A stretch of 55,886 nt of DNA from Terriglobia bacterium (GTDB taxonomy: Bacteria; Acidobacteriota; Terriglobia; Terriglobales; Acidobacteriaceae), in contig JAIQFF010000014.1 of assembly GCA_020073395.1 (NCBI GenBank), forward strand, positions 1 through 55,886. The letters are read 5' to 3'. The notes beneath the pieces were generated by a model. It was given only the letters and a program-made list of their open reading frames with translations, had not been told where the DNA came from and did not search any database. This document shows, in pieces, positions 17,428-26,119 of the stretch; position 1 is the stretch's first letter, and each line of letters begins with the position of its first letter. The translations under genes and the position numbers were made by a program.

Positions 17428-19071
17428 TTAGTCGGCGGCGGCCTCCAACACCGAGCTCACGCGCGCGGGTTTTCGCAGGAAGGCAGAGCGCTCGCTTTCG
17501 AAAGCTTCCAGCTGGTCAGCGGACTGGGTTTCATTCCATCCCATGACGGCGCCGATACGGGCGGCAGCCTCGCGGCTGCAGGTTGGCGACCAGCACGCCC
17601 CCAACGCTACCGGCACGCGCCGCAGCAGCACATCGCCTAATGTGACCGCGCCCTCGCCGGTAAAGGCATCGACCGCCTCGGCCACAATGTGCTCGGTGTG
17701 TGAGCAAAGCGGTGCCCGTAGTTCCGCGCTGCGCAGCGCCATACGGGAGATGTCGAGGGCCCGCCTGCCATGCCATTCGACGATGCCGCGGGCCGTGTCT
17801 TCGCTAATTCCCCCCCTGTTGCCAATCTCAATCACCCAGCGGTCCAGCAGCAGTTCGGCGTTTTGCGCCGAGGCGATGGCCAGCGTCTTAGAAGATTTTC
17901 GCGACGCTCCTATCTTCGACGCACATTGACGCGCCAGTTCCGCGGCTGTGGTCAACTTGCCGCCAATCACGGAAATCATGTGCTCGGCGCCATCCGGAGC
18001 GTGATCGTGCAAGTGGTGTTTTCGGGTCACGGCCGAGGCGTTTTCCTTGGGCGCGAAGGGCAGAGGCCGGACGCCGGCGAAGGTGTAACGAATATCGGCC
18101 GTCGACAACTTGACCCCCGGAAACAGGTGAAGCAGGGAGCGCACCAGGTAGTCAATTTCCTCGGGTGAGGGTTGGACCTTGCCCGGATCACCCTGGTCTG
18201 AAACTTCGGTGGTGCCTACCAGCACTTGTTCATTCCACGGAATGACAAATATCGGGCGTTTGTCCACCGCCTCCGTGTACACCGCTGCGTCGGGAGCGCC
18301 GGCGAAGCGAGGCAGGACAATATGCGATCCGCGCACGCCGCCGACCATGGGATGCGGCGTCTGGATTCGGGAGCGCTGGCAAATCCGGTCTGCCCAGGGG
18401 CCAGTGGCATTGATGATCCAGGTGGCCTCGACGCGTTCTTCCTTTCCGCTCAGTTGATCTCTCAACAGAACGCCAACCACGCGTCGATGCCGTACATCGA
18501 CAGCCAGCACTTGCGTGTGATTGCGCGCCACCGCGCCAGCTTCGGTCGCCTCCACCAGCCACTCCGCGACCAGGCGCTCGGGGAATTCGCACTGGGCATC
18601 TTCATAACTGAACACGGACCAGCGCCGGCCGGAGTCGAGCAGGCGCTCCAGCTTTTGCTGGTCCTCGCGGCTCGATCCCGCCTGCAGCTTGCCGCCGCCC
18701 AGGCGGCGATACAACCACAAACCGGTGCGTATGGCGAGAGCGCTGCGACCGCTGTTCTGATCGAGCGCCAGCAGGAAATGTATGGGATGCACCAGGTGCG
18801 GACGCTCGCGCAGCAGGCGCCGGCGTTCGACCAGAGACTCATGCACCAATCCGATCTCAGCGTGTTCCAGGTAGCGCAGGCCCCCATGGATGATGCGCGT
18901 GGCCCGGCTGGTGGTGCCGGCGGCGAAGTCGTGTTGCTCGACCAGCAGCGTACGACGGCCGGCTCGGGCGCATTCCCGCGCGATGGCGACGCCGTTGATT
19001 CCGCCGCCGATCACGATCACGTGGAAGCGTTCGCCTTCCAGCGGACGCCGGATTGGGGGAGCGTAACTCAT
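17428..19071 (-). CDS. glpD: glycerol-3-phosphate dehydrogenase/oxidase (FAD)
   Basis: The 547-residue flavoprotein has the FAD-binding Rossmann motif near its start (VIVIGGGINGVAIARECARA) followed by the GlpD signature TTSRATRIIHGGLRYLE. Later blocks include INATGPWADRIC, GTTEVSDQGDP and FAGVRPLPF. The C-terminal third is the helical DAO_C domain. It oxidises glycerol-3-phosphate to dihydroxyacetone phosphate and passes electrons to quinones at the membrane. Length matches the family. It is a single-gene unit, convergent with the phosphodiesterase. Confidence 0.93.
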   Translation of the reverse strand: MSYAPPIRRPLEGERFHVIVIGGGINGVAIARECARAGRRTLLVEQHDFAAGTTSRATRIIHGGLRYLEHAEIGLVHESLVERRRLLRERPHLVHPIHFLLALDQNSGRSALAIRTGLWLYRRLGGGKLQAGSSREDQQKLERLLDSGRRWSVFSYEDAQCEFPERLVAEWLVEATEAGAVARNHTQVLAVDVRHRRVVGVLLRDQLSGKEERVEATWIINATGPWADRICQRSRIQTPHPMVGGVRGSHIVLPRFAGAPDAAVYTEAVDKRPIFVIPWNEQVLVGTTEVSDQGDPGKVQPSPEEIDYLVRSLLHLFPGVKLSTADIRYTFAGVRPLPFAPKENASAVTRKHHLHDHAPDGAEHMISVIGGKLTTAAELARQCASKIGASRKSSKTLAIASAQNAELLLDRWVIEIGNRGGISEDTARGIVEWHGRRALDISRMALRSAELRAPLCSHTEHIVAEAVDAFTGEGAVTLGDVLLRRVPVALGACWSPTCSREAAARIGAVMGWNETQSADQLEAFESERSAFLRKPARVSSVLEAAAD

Positions 19072-19421
19072 ATCAGAGGCAGGCCGGAAACCAGCAGCGG
19101 CACTCTCTTAGGATACCCTGCCTCGGTTTGACGATCTGGGGAAGATAACGTCGGTTAGCAGGGTAACCTTGCGGTAGGAACCCCAGCACCTGGAGTTGAA
19201 GATTAATGGATACGATATAAACTATTGTATACCAGATAGTTACGCTAGCGATGATCTAGGTAGCGCCGGCGTCTAGCCGGCTGTCCGGGGGCATCCTGCC
19301 CGCCGCTGAGGCATATCCGCCGGAACTGCAGAGCCATCCGGCCGCAGCGCCCCACAAGAACCAGCACGAACACGCCGTTCGTTGCCCAACTCCCGCCCGT
19401 CGTTTACATTGTTTGGGCCTC
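19072..19421. other. divergent intergenic region between glpD and mazG
   Basis: This region must hold promoters for both flanking genes, though I cannot place them firmly. An AT-rich patch at 19200-19245 contains an inverted repeat described separately. At 19259-19312 is a repeat of the GCGCCGGCGTCTAGCCGGC type, whose relatives occur at 24911-24960, 29755-29785 and 34811-34928. No gene is supported. Confidence 0.5.
19220..19241. promoter_or_regulatory. operator-like inverted repeat with TTGTATAC core
   Basis: AACTAT and ATAGTT flank TTGTATACCAG in the AT-rich patch between glpD and mazG. The TTGTATAC core resembles operators of FadR/VanR-type GntR regulators. No such regulator is in the window, so the assignment is a guess from shape only. 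Confidence 0.25.
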
Positions 19422-20324
19422 ATGCCCACAACTGGAGAACGCTTCGAACGCGCGGTTTCAATCATGGCCCGGCTGCGGGGTCCGGGCGGCTGTCCCTGGG
19501 ACCTGGAACAGACCTTCGATTCGATCAAGCCCTACACCCTTGAGGAAACCTACGAAGTGCTGGAAGCCATCGACAATCGGGACTGGGATGAACTGCCGGG
19601 TGAACTCGGCGATCTCCTGCTGCAAGTCCTCTTCTATGCCCAGATGGCCAGGGATCAGGGCACATTCTCGATCGATACCGTGCTGGATCGCTTGTCTGAC
19701 AAACTGGTCCGCCGGCACCCGCATGTTTTTGGCGACGTGAAAGCCGAGACTTCATCCGAAGTGTTGCGGAATTGGGAGGCACTCAAGGCGGGAGAAAAAA
19801 AGAAGACGGCGGCCACGGGAACCGAAGCCGACGCATCCCAGTCCGTGCTGGCGGGCGTGTCCACGGCAATGCCGGCGTTGATGGAAGCTTACAAGCTCAG
19901 TTCGCGCGCCGCGCAAGTGGGCTTCGACTGGCCGAACATCGATGGCTTGTTTGAAAAACTGGAGGAGGAAACCGCGGAACTGCAGCAGGGTCTGGAAAAA
20001 TTTCCGGCGCCCGGCCCGCGTCCGCACGGCCGCGGTACTGCGGGGGCGAGTGGAGCGCAAGTTCCCGAGGCTCTTCGGCAGCATCTCGAAGAAGAAGTGG
20101 GAGACCTATTCTTTGTGCTGGTGAATATTGCTCGCTATCTCTCGCTCGACCCCGAGTCGGCGCTGCGTAAGACGAACCGGAAGTTCAAACAGAGATTTCA
20201 GTGGATCGAAGACCAGTTGCGCGCTTCGGGGCGCGGTCCGCAGCAGGCATCGATGGCCGAACTGGAGTCGTTGTGGCAACAGGCCAAACTTCAGTTGCGG
20301 GAGAACGAGCGTGAGGCAGGATGA
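19422..20324 (+). CDS. mazG: nucleoside triphosphate pyrophosphohydrolase MazG
   Basis: The 300-residue protein has two MazG domains. The first starts GPGGCPWDLEQTFDSIKPYT, with the metal-binding pattern EETYEVLEAI...ELGD. The second holds LEEETAEL and EEEVGDLFFVL. MazG hydrolyses NTPs to NMP and pyrophosphate, removing aberrant nucleotides. A Pro/Gly/Arg-rich linker near residues 190-215 interrupts the second domain between its acidic motifs, a variable region in the family. The ATG at 19422 replaces an in-frame TTG nine bases upstream. Its stop overlaps the next start (ATGA). Confidence 0.93.
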   Translation: MPTTGERFERAVSIMARLRGPGGCPWDLEQTFDSIKPYTLEETYEVLEAIDNRDWDELPGELGDLLLQVLFYAQMARDQGTFSIDTVLDRLSDKLVRRHPHVFGDVKAETSSEVLRNWEALKAGEKKKTAATGTEADASQSVLAGVSTAMPALMEAYKLSSRAAQVGFDWPNIDGLFEKLEEETAELQQGLEKFPAPGPRPHGRGTAGASGAQVPEALRQHLEEEVGDLFFVLVNIARYLSLDPESALRKTNRKFKQRFQWIEDQLRASGRGPQQASMAELESLWQQAKLQLRENEREAG

Positions 20325-21088
20325 CCGAGAGTAAGATGGTGCTCCGCAAGTGCCATAACCTGGATGAAATGTCGCTCTGCGTTTCCCTCCAAAAAGAGGT
20401 GTGGAATTTCGCCGACACCGACCTGATACCCCTGCGCGTGTTTGTGGTAGCGGAGAAAATCGGTGGACAGGTTATCGGTGCATTCGACGATGGACAGCTA
20501 GTCGCGTTCGCCTTATCTCTGCCGGGCTCGCGGGGCGGACACTCTTATCTTCATTCCCAGATGCTGGCGGTGCGCAGCGAATATCGCAATGCCGGCCTGG
20601 GACGACAAATCAAGCTCTTCCAGCGGGAGGACGCTCTCGCCCGGGGATTTGAATTGATCGAGTGGACATTTGATCCCCTGGAAATTAAGAACGCCTATCT
20701 AAACATCGAACGCCTGGGCGCCATCGCGCGGCGCTATAGCGTCAACCAGTATGGAATCACGTCTTCGCCGCTGCAGGGCGGCTTGCCTTCCGATCGGCTG
20801 GTGGCGGAATGGTGGCTGAAGTCGAAGCGGGTGGAGAACCTGTTGCGTCACGCACCGAAGCCCAGATTTGAGACCCTGAAAACAATTTCAGTTCCAGCCG
20901 AAATTTACGAATGGAAGGCGTCGCCGGCCACCCGGGAGCGTGCCCGCGAAGTGCAGGAGTGCAACCGGAAAGATTTCTTACAGGCCTTCTCCGATGACCT
21001 GGCGGTTTTGGGCTACGAACGCGATCAGCAGGGAGCGGGTAAATTCCTGCTGGGGCGGTGGGAGGAAAATTGGATCTATCCTGCTTGA
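20321..21088 (+). CDS. GNAT-superfamily acyltransferase (COG3375 type)
   Basis: The 255-residue protein has a GNAT fold. The acyl-CoA-binding loop is SEYRNAGLGRQIK (near residues 87-99), and IEWTFDPLEIKNAYLNIERLG is characteristic of COG3375. Relatives sit beside MenC-like N-acylamino-acid racemases; in Geobacillus the neighbour GNAT succinylates D-amino acids. It overlaps mazG by four bases and lies six bases before the MenC-like gene, so it is the middle gene of a three-gene operon. By context it is probably a succinyl- or acetyltransferase for amino acids. Confidence 0.8.
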   Translation: MTESKMVLRKCHNLDEMSLCVSLQKEVWNFADTDLIPLRVFVVAEKIGGQVIGAFDDGQLVAFALSLPGSRGGHSYLHSQMLAVRSEYRNAGLGRQIKLFQREDALARGFELIEWTFDPLEIKNAYLNIERLGAIARRYSVNQYGITSSPLQGGLPSDRLVAEWWLKSKRVENLLRHAPKPRFETLKTISVPAEIYEWKASPATRERAREVQECNRKDFLQAFSDDLAVLGYERDQQGAGKFLLGRWEENWIYPA

Positions 21089-21094
21089 GCTCCG

Positions 21095-22204
21095 ATGAAA
21101 ATTGAAACCGTTACACTGCGCGAAATCCAGATGCCGCTGGTCCATTTTTTTGAGACCAGCTTTGGCCGTGTGTATAGCCGCCGCATCCTGTTGCTCACCG
21201 CCCGTTGCGAGGGGATTGACGGGTGGGCGGAATGTGTCGCCGGCGAAGATCCTTTCTACAGTTCGGAATGGATCGAGACCGCATGGTCCACGCTCAAGCA
21301 CTACCTGGCGCCGGTGGTAATCGGGCGACCGCTGGCTGCGGCCCACGACGTTGCCGGACTGATGGCCAAGGTACGCGGACATCGGATGGCCAAGGCGGCA
21401 ATTGAAAACGCTGCCTGGGATGCCGAGGCCAGGCAGAAACAGCAGCCCCTGTGGAAGCTCCTCGGGGGCACGACTCGCGAGATCCAGTGCGGCGTCTCGA
21501 TTGGTATCCAGGATTCCATCGAACAACTGCTGGCGAAGATTGAGACCGAGCTGGCCGCGGGCTACCGCCGCATCAAGGTGAAGGTAAAACCGGGCTGGGA
21601 TCTGGTTGTGCTGGAGCGGATCCGCTCGCGCTGGCCGGATATTGTGTTGAGCTGCGATGCCAACTCCGCCTACACCCTTGATGAAGTTGAACACCTGCGA
21701 AAATTTGATCGCTTCCAGCTGTTGATGATCGAGCAGCCCCTATGGAATGACGACATCTACTACCACGCTCGGCTGCAGCGCGAGCTGCGCACCGCAATTT
21801 GCCTGGACGAGTCCATACGCCATGCGCGCGACACGGCGGCGGCCGTCGAAACCGGCGCCTGCCGCATTGTGAATATTAAAGTCGGCCGGGTGGGCGGATT
21901 CAGCGAGGCCAGAAAAGTACACGACGTCTGCCAGGCCAACAACGTTCCGGTATGGTGCGGCGGCATGCTGGAATCGGGTGTGGGACGGGCCCACAATATC
22001 GCGCTCTCCACGCTGCCAAATTTCCGCCTGCCCGGTGACGTGTCCGCTTCCAAGCGCTACTGGAAGGAAGACATCATCGAACCCGAAGTCGAAGTCAGCG
22101 CGCAAGGAACAATTGCGGTCAGTGACCAGCCCGGCACGGGTTACCAGATTCGCCAGGACTTGATTGAGAAGCTGGCAGTGAGAAAGGAGACGATCGATTC
22201 ATAA
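21095..22204 (+). CDS. menC: o-succinylbenzoate synthase / N-succinylamino-acid racemase (enolase superfamily)
   Basis: The 369-residue protein is a MenC of the muconate-lactonising subgroup. It shows the KVKVKPGWD catalytic lysine pair, metal ligands in DANSAY, EQPL and CLDES, and the second lysine in NIKVGRVGG. The start MKIETVTLREIQMPLVHFFETSFG is typical. The family makes o-succinylbenzoate for menaquinone and often also racemises N-succinylamino acids. No other men gene is nearby, whereas a COG3375 acyltransferase precedes it directly, which favours a racemase role. The gene symbol names the family, not a proven function. Confidence 0.85.
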   Translation: MKIETVTLREIQMPLVHFFETSFGRVYSRRILLLTARCEGIDGWAECVAGEDPFYSSEWIETAWSTLKHYLAPVVIGRPLAAAHDVAGLMAKVRGHRMAKAAIENAAWDAEARQKQQPLWKLLGGTTREIQCGVSIGIQDSIEQLLAKIETELAAGYRRIKVKVKPGWDLVVLERIRSRWPDIVLSCDANSAYTLDEVEHLRKFDRFQLLMIEQPLWNDDIYYHARLQRELRTAICLDESIRHARDTAAAVETGACRIVNIKVGRVGGFSEARKVHDVCQANNVPVWCGGMLESGVGRAHNIALSTLPNFRLPGDVSASKRYWKEDIIEPEVEVSAQGTIAVSDQPGTGYQIRQDLIEKLAVRKETIDS

Positions 22205-22207
22205 CGA

Positions 22208-22369
22208 GTGTGGGTCGGACACTCCTGTCCGACGCTTTTGACTTTGCTTTTGACTTTGCTTTTGATTTTGACTCGGTTTTGCTTTTGTGTGACGTAATTC
22301 CCTGGCTGCATTAATTGCACCATCGAAAGTCCAGGTCAAAGACGGCGGACAAGAGTGTCCGCCTCACAC
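22208..22369. repeat. paired palindromic repeat, GTCGGACA family (B1)
   Basis: A hairpin GTCGGACACTCCTGTCCGAC near 22214-22233 faces an inverse copy, GGCGGACAAGAGTGTCCGCC, at 22344-22363. The core between them is T-rich with a roughly six-base rhythm (TTTTGACTTTGC repeated). It separates two convergent stop codons. Related elements are at 28681, 37303, 41946 and 44910. It could serve as a two-way terminator. Confidence 0.75.
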
Positions 22370-22378
22370 AGACAGGGG

Positions 22379-23278
22379 CTATTTGCTGCCGCTGGGCGGT
22401 TGATTTTGCGCGATTGCCGCCTGCTGTTTCTTCAGCAACTGGATGCCTTGGGCGAAAGTAAGATCTGCGGGTACGGGACGGAAATCGCGATAGGTCTCGG
22501 TGGACTTGATGTCGATGCTCTTGAACAGAAGGATTTTTCCGGTGAACGAGAGGTCCATGCGCGCAATGGCCCAACTATCGTCGCTGATGTCGGCCTGATC
22601 AACCTGGAAATGGCCGCCGCGATCAAGATGGCCGAGAATTCCCCATCCGAAGCCTACTTCTTTAAAAAGCGAGCCATCGATTCTGGCGATGTGGTGTTTT
22701 TGCGCATCGATCAGGACCACTCCCTGCATGCCGACCAGGACCTGCTCCACGTGCGTCGGAGGGGCGTAGCTCGGATTGGGACGGAACTTGAGCCGCAAAA
22801 GTTGTTCGCCGGGTCTGCCCACGCCGGGCCTGCCGGTCTCCGTCCCATCGTATTCATACAGAAAAGCGTCTGGCATGGCTTTCAGGATGCGGCTCACCCG
22901 CTCCTCACTTTCCATTTCCTGCTTTCGCTTGCGCTCCAACTCGTCGGGCCGGCTCAGGAAGCGTTCGATTCGGCCATATTCCGCTCGACGCTGATCCTGA
23001 TTTAACGGCTGGTCGTTGTTGGCCACCACCATGCCCACCATGGCGTCGCGGGTTTGCACCATGAGTTTGGTCTGCGAACCGTTCGGGGTCTGCTTGCGCT
23101 GCTGGAACATGTACTTGGCGCTTTGATTGTCACCCTTGATCTCATTCTCGACCACGAGCCTGACCAGTTCCCTCGGCTTTATCGCAGGTGGTCCTTCCGC
23201 TGAGTTCAAAGCGCCCGGGACAAAGGCCAGCGCTGTCAGCAGGATTGGCGACGCGACGCGGAACAGGATCGGCTTCAT
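22379..23278 (-). CDS. hypothetical secreted protein
   Basis: The product is 299 residues with a signal peptide (MKPILFRVASPILLTALAFV, cleavage probably near residue 25). The mature part is hydrophilic, with alternating beta-rich stretches (EQVLVGMQGVVLIDAQKHHI, ARIDGSLFKEVGFGWGILGH) and a charged segment rich in RPDELERKRKQEMESEER. It resembles acidobacterial periplasmic proteins that may adopt a lipoprotein-carrier (LolA-like) beta fold, but I cannot name a family. The ATG at 23278 was chosen over 23293 because it begins the signal peptide. It stands alone. Confidence 0.7.
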   Translation of the reverse strand: MKPILFRVASPILLTALAFVPGALNSAEGPPAIKPRELVRLVVENEIKGDNQSAKYMFQQRKQTPNGSQTKLMVQTRDAMVGMVVANNDQPLNQDQRRAEYGRIERFLSRPDELERKRKQEMESEERVSRILKAMPDAFLYEYDGTETGRPGVGRPGEQLLRLKFRPNPSYAPPTHVEQVLVGMQGVVLIDAQKHHIARIDGSLFKEVGFGWGILGHLDRGGHFQVDQADISDDSWAIARMDLSFTGKILLFKSIDIKSTETYRDFRPVPADLTFAQGIQLLKKQQAAIAQNQPPSGSK

Positions 23279-23657
23279 AACAGCACGCCCCAAAAAATGC
23301 TCATCCCTAGATTAGACGAAAAACCCGCCAGGGATGTTGTCTAAAATGGCTTCAGGCATAGCGACCAGGCCGTCGTCAGTCACCGTCGGCAAAGATCTGC
23401 GCCGATTCGCTGACGACCGAGCACCGACGACTGAGGACTGGTCCTGGTACCGCGGAAGGCAACGGCCTTGGTCGCCGATTCGAGGTGGCGCAGGTTGCTC
23501 AGGTGGTCGCCGTGGGATATAGTTCGGTGAAGCAGGAATGGCGTTCGCAGAGGGTTACGGGGTTTCCTTTCTGGTTTTTCTGGCCCTGGCAAGTCATAGG
23601 TGACTTGGGATTCCCGTGCACGTCCGGTGTGGTAAATGGCCCAAGGAGGCTGCAATC
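23279..23657. other. intergenic region with family F repeat
   Basis: Bases 23374-23440 contain a repeat (GATTCGCTGACGACCGAG with flanking GTCGTCAG-like words) whose near relative lies at 26814-26878. The remainder to the bactofilin ribosome binding site (AAGGAGG at 23643-23649) shows no gene. The bactofilin promoter must be here but I cannot place it. Confidence 0.5.
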
Positions 23658-24116
23658 ATGGAAACGCCGAAGACGGCAGAGTTTGCGCATATCGGGAAGT
23701 CGGTCATCATCAAGGGGGAACTCTCGGGCAGTGAGGACCTTTACGTGGACGGCCAGGTGGAGGGAAGCATCGAGCTTGCGGGCAACCGCTTGATCATCGG
23801 CCCCCACGGACAGGTGCGCGCCAACGTGAACGCCAAAGGCGTGATTGTGCAGGGCAAGCTCGACGGCAACATCCGCGCCTCGGAGCGCGCCGAGCTGACC
23901 AAGTCAGCCATTGCGGTCGGCGACATCATCACGCAGCGGGTTGCTATCGAGGAAGGCGCGTACTTCAAAGGCAAGGTCGATATCCAGAAGGATATGGCGA
24001 AAACGGATGTGGCCAAGACGGCGCCGGCCGCCAGCTCGTCCGCGGCAGCAAGCTCCGCGTCCGCAGCCGGCGGTTCCACAGTGGCCGCGAAAACGAATCC
24101 GACCGATGGCAAGTAA
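23658..24116 (+). CDS. bactofilin (polymer-forming cytoskeletal protein)
   Basis: The 152-residue protein has the bactofilin beta-helix: IGKSVIIKGELSGSEDLYVD, GQVEGSIEL, then repeated short strands (VIVQGKLDGNIRA, EGAYFKGKVDI). Bactofilins polymerise into filaments that place cell-wall or surface machinery at the membrane. The C-terminal 35 residues are low complexity (Ala/Ser-rich), as often seen. The start is ATG 23658 behind AAGGAGG. The gene is followed by a methyltransferase-like gene 81 bases on, possibly in the same transcript. Confidence 0.92.
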   Translation: METPKTAEFAHIGKSVIIKGELSGSEDLYVDGQVEGSIELAGNRLIIGPHGQVRANVNAKGVIVQGKLDGNIRASERAELTKSAIAVGDIITQRVAIEEGAYFKGKVDIQKDMAKTDVAKTAPAASSSAAASSASAAGGSTVAAKTNPTDGK

Positions 24117-24197
24117 TTCCTGCCTCGGCTCACGAGGCAGTGAGCGAATGAGCCGGACGCCAAGCGGTTGCCGACGGCGTGAGTTGCGCACAGCTTC

Positions 24198-24869
24198 ATG
24201 AAATTTTTTGGTTCGACAAACAGCACCGCTCAGGATTCGGCGGCGGCCCAGGGAGCGAAGCTCACACGCCGCTCCAGCAGTCTCGCCCAACTGATCAACA
24301 CGCTGGAATCAGAAGAAACGCTCTGCATACTCGACCTGGGGTCCACCTCGCCAGCCAATATCCGCTATTGCACCGAGCGTGGGCACAAGATTTACAGTGA
24401 CGACCTGCTCATTTCCTCCACTGACCCGTCACTCGTCATCAAGGATGAGGCGGGCAAGCCGGCGCTGGATAGTAAACGCTTCCTGGATGAAAACCTGGTT
24501 TATCCCGGCGCGCAGTTCGATATTGTGCTGTGCTGGAATCTCGCTGATTACCTCGACGAAAGCCTGGTGAAGCCCGTCATTGGGCGCCTCTGGTCGCTGC
24601 TCAAACCTGGAGGCATGCTGCTGGCATTTTTCCACACCCAGGAAGCGGGCCCGGATGCGCCTTGCTACCGCTACCACATCGTGGGCGGCGACACCCTGGA
24701 GATGCAGCACATCGCTCGCGGCGATGGAAAGAAGGGTGGCCCCGCCGGCAAGTTCCGCTTGCAGCGGGTGTTTAACAACCGCAACATAGAAAATCTCTTC
24801 CGCGATTTTGCTTCCATCAAATTCTTCCTCGCTCGGGACAACGTTCGCGAAGTCCTGGTCGTGCGCTAA
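24198..24869 (+). CDS. class I SAM-dependent methyltransferase-like protein
   Basis: The 223-residue protein has a Rossmann-like SAM motif I in modified form (LCILDLGSTSPANIRY, near residues 43-58), a motif IV-like FDIVLCWNLADYLDE (near residue 106) and SLLKPGGMLLAFF (near residue 132). The glycine-rich loop is less canonical than usual (GSTSPAN), so SAM binding is likely but not certain. No substrate can be inferred. It follows the bactofilin gene on the same strand. Confidence 0.75.
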   Translation: MKFFGSTNSTAQDSAAAQGAKLTRRSSSLAQLINTLESEETLCILDLGSTSPANIRYCTERGHKIYSDDLLISSTDPSLVIKDEAGKPALDSKRFLDENLVYPGAQFDIVLCWNLADYLDESLVKPVIGRLWSLLKPGGMLLAFFHTQEAGPDAPCYRYHIVGGDTLEMQHIARGDGKKGGPAGKFRLQRVFNNRNIENLFRDFASIKFFLARDNVREVLVVR

Positions 24870-24910
24870 CCACAAACCACTCGGCGACACTGCCGCCCTG
24901 GCGTCCTTTG

Positions 24911-24965
24911 TAAGCGCCGGCATCTTGCCGGCTGTCCCCAGGGCGTCTCGCCCTCAGCGGGTGGG
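24911..24965. repeat. GCGCCGGC...GCCGGC dispersed repeat (family D)
   Basis: GTAAGCGCCGGCATCTTGCC and the following GGCTGTCCCC, GGGCGTCTCGCCC match the repeat type seen at 19259, 29755 and 34811. It lies between the convergent ends of the methyltransferase and FAD-reductase genes and can form two small hairpins. Confidence 0.6.
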
Positions 24966-25003
24966 GGCCACCGGACGGCGGTGCTGCCTTTTGTGGCGCA
25001 TCA

Positions 25004-26098
25004 TCAGCGGGTCTTGCGCACCAGGTAATCGGTCATCGCAGGAGTGCGTTCCAGAATAAACAGCAGAGGTTTTCGAACCGGGCCGGGAAGGACAAGCATG
25101 CGGCGGAGCGTCGACGAGGCGCGAAACACCGGCAACAGCGATTGCTCGTAGGCTTGGCGATAGCGGCGCACCACCTCGGAGAGGGCAGCTTCGCCGGCAA
25201 AAAGCGGCCCGAGGCAATGCGCCGCCAAAGCGCCGCTGCGCAGGGCGAGCGAAATCCCATCACCCACGAATGGATCGACGAAGCCAGCAGCGTCTCCCGC
25301 CATCAGGATGCCATCCCGCTCGGGCTGTGGTCGGCGGAAGATCAAGGGCGAGGTGCTTACGGGATCGCTGAGCAGGCTCCACTTCCTGCTGCGCTCGCGT
25401 AGCGCGGGATGCCGCGCGAATACTTCCGGCAGAGTGCTGGCCACATCGGCGCGAACCATGGCTGAGGCGTTCACTCGTCCGCCACTTTCCCCGGCAACAG
25501 CCACCGGCTGGACCCCGCAGTACCCGCCCTCAAAAAAATACAAATCCACTGAGGGTTCTGACGGCGGCTCAGTGAAGTGAGCTTTGACCCCCAGCCATTT
25601 CTCCCGCGGAACCCCGTTTTCCACCGGCGGACGATTCAGATTCGACCAGCGCCCAGAAGCGTTCACCAGCGCCTGGGTTTCAAACTCTCCGTCGCTGGTC
25701 GTGATGCGGAATGGACCGCAGCCGGCGATGCTCTGGACTGTGACTTGCTGCCGCGCCTCCACTCCGGCGCTCAGGGCCGACTGCCAGAGCGCGAGATCCA
25801 ACTCGAAGCGGGCGATGCTGGCGGCGGAAGGATCCACGCTAGCCTGGAGGGTGCGGCCATCGAGGAACACGCGGGCGCGCGGTATTCGGACTGCGTCTCG
25901 TATCAGCGCGGCGTGTTGAAGATCGAGAAGATCTCTGAGCAGGCCGAGCGATTCCGCGGACACAAACTCGCCGCACACTTTGTGGCGGGGAAATCGTCCG
26001 CGCTCGAGCAGCAGGACACTGGCGCCCCGTCGGGCCGCGGAGATCGCGGCGGAGGTGCCTGCCGGGCCTGCTCCAATGATGATGAGATCGTAATTCAT
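25004..26098 (-). CDS. FAD-dependent oxidoreductase (geranylgeranyl-reductase-like)
   Basis: The 364-residue flavoprotein starts with an FAD-binding motif (YDLIIIGAGPAGTSAAISAA) and has the GD loop DGILMAGDAAGFVDPFVGDG (near residues 265-284). RGRFPRHKVCGEFVS is typical of the geranylgeranyl reductase/halogenase-like subgroup. Members reduce isoprenoids or modify polyketides. Its upstream neighbour is a methyltransferase on the same strand, a pairing often seen with type III polyketide synthases, though none is in the window. The gene is 21 bases from that neighbour, so they are one operon. The substrate is unknown. Confidence 0.85.
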   Translation of the reverse strand: MNYDLIIIGAGPAGTSAAISAARRGASVLLLERGRFPRHKVCGEFVSAESLGLLRDLLDLQHAALIRDAVRIPRARVFLDGRTLQASVDPSAASIARFELDLALWQSALSAGVEARQQVTVQSIAGCGPFRITTSDGEFETQALVNASGRWSNLNRPPVENGVPREKWLGVKAHFTEPPSEPSVDLYFFEGGYCGVQPVAVAGESGGRVNASAMVRADVASTLPEVFARHPALRERSRKWSLLSDPVSTSPLIFRRPQPERDGILMAGDAAGFVDPFVGDGISLALRSGALAAHCLGPLFAGEAALSEVVRRYRQAYEQSLLPVFRASSTLRRMLVLPGPVRKPLLFILERTPAMTDYLVRKTR

Positions 26099-26119
26099 CC
26101 AGTTCTCAGTTTTCGGTTC

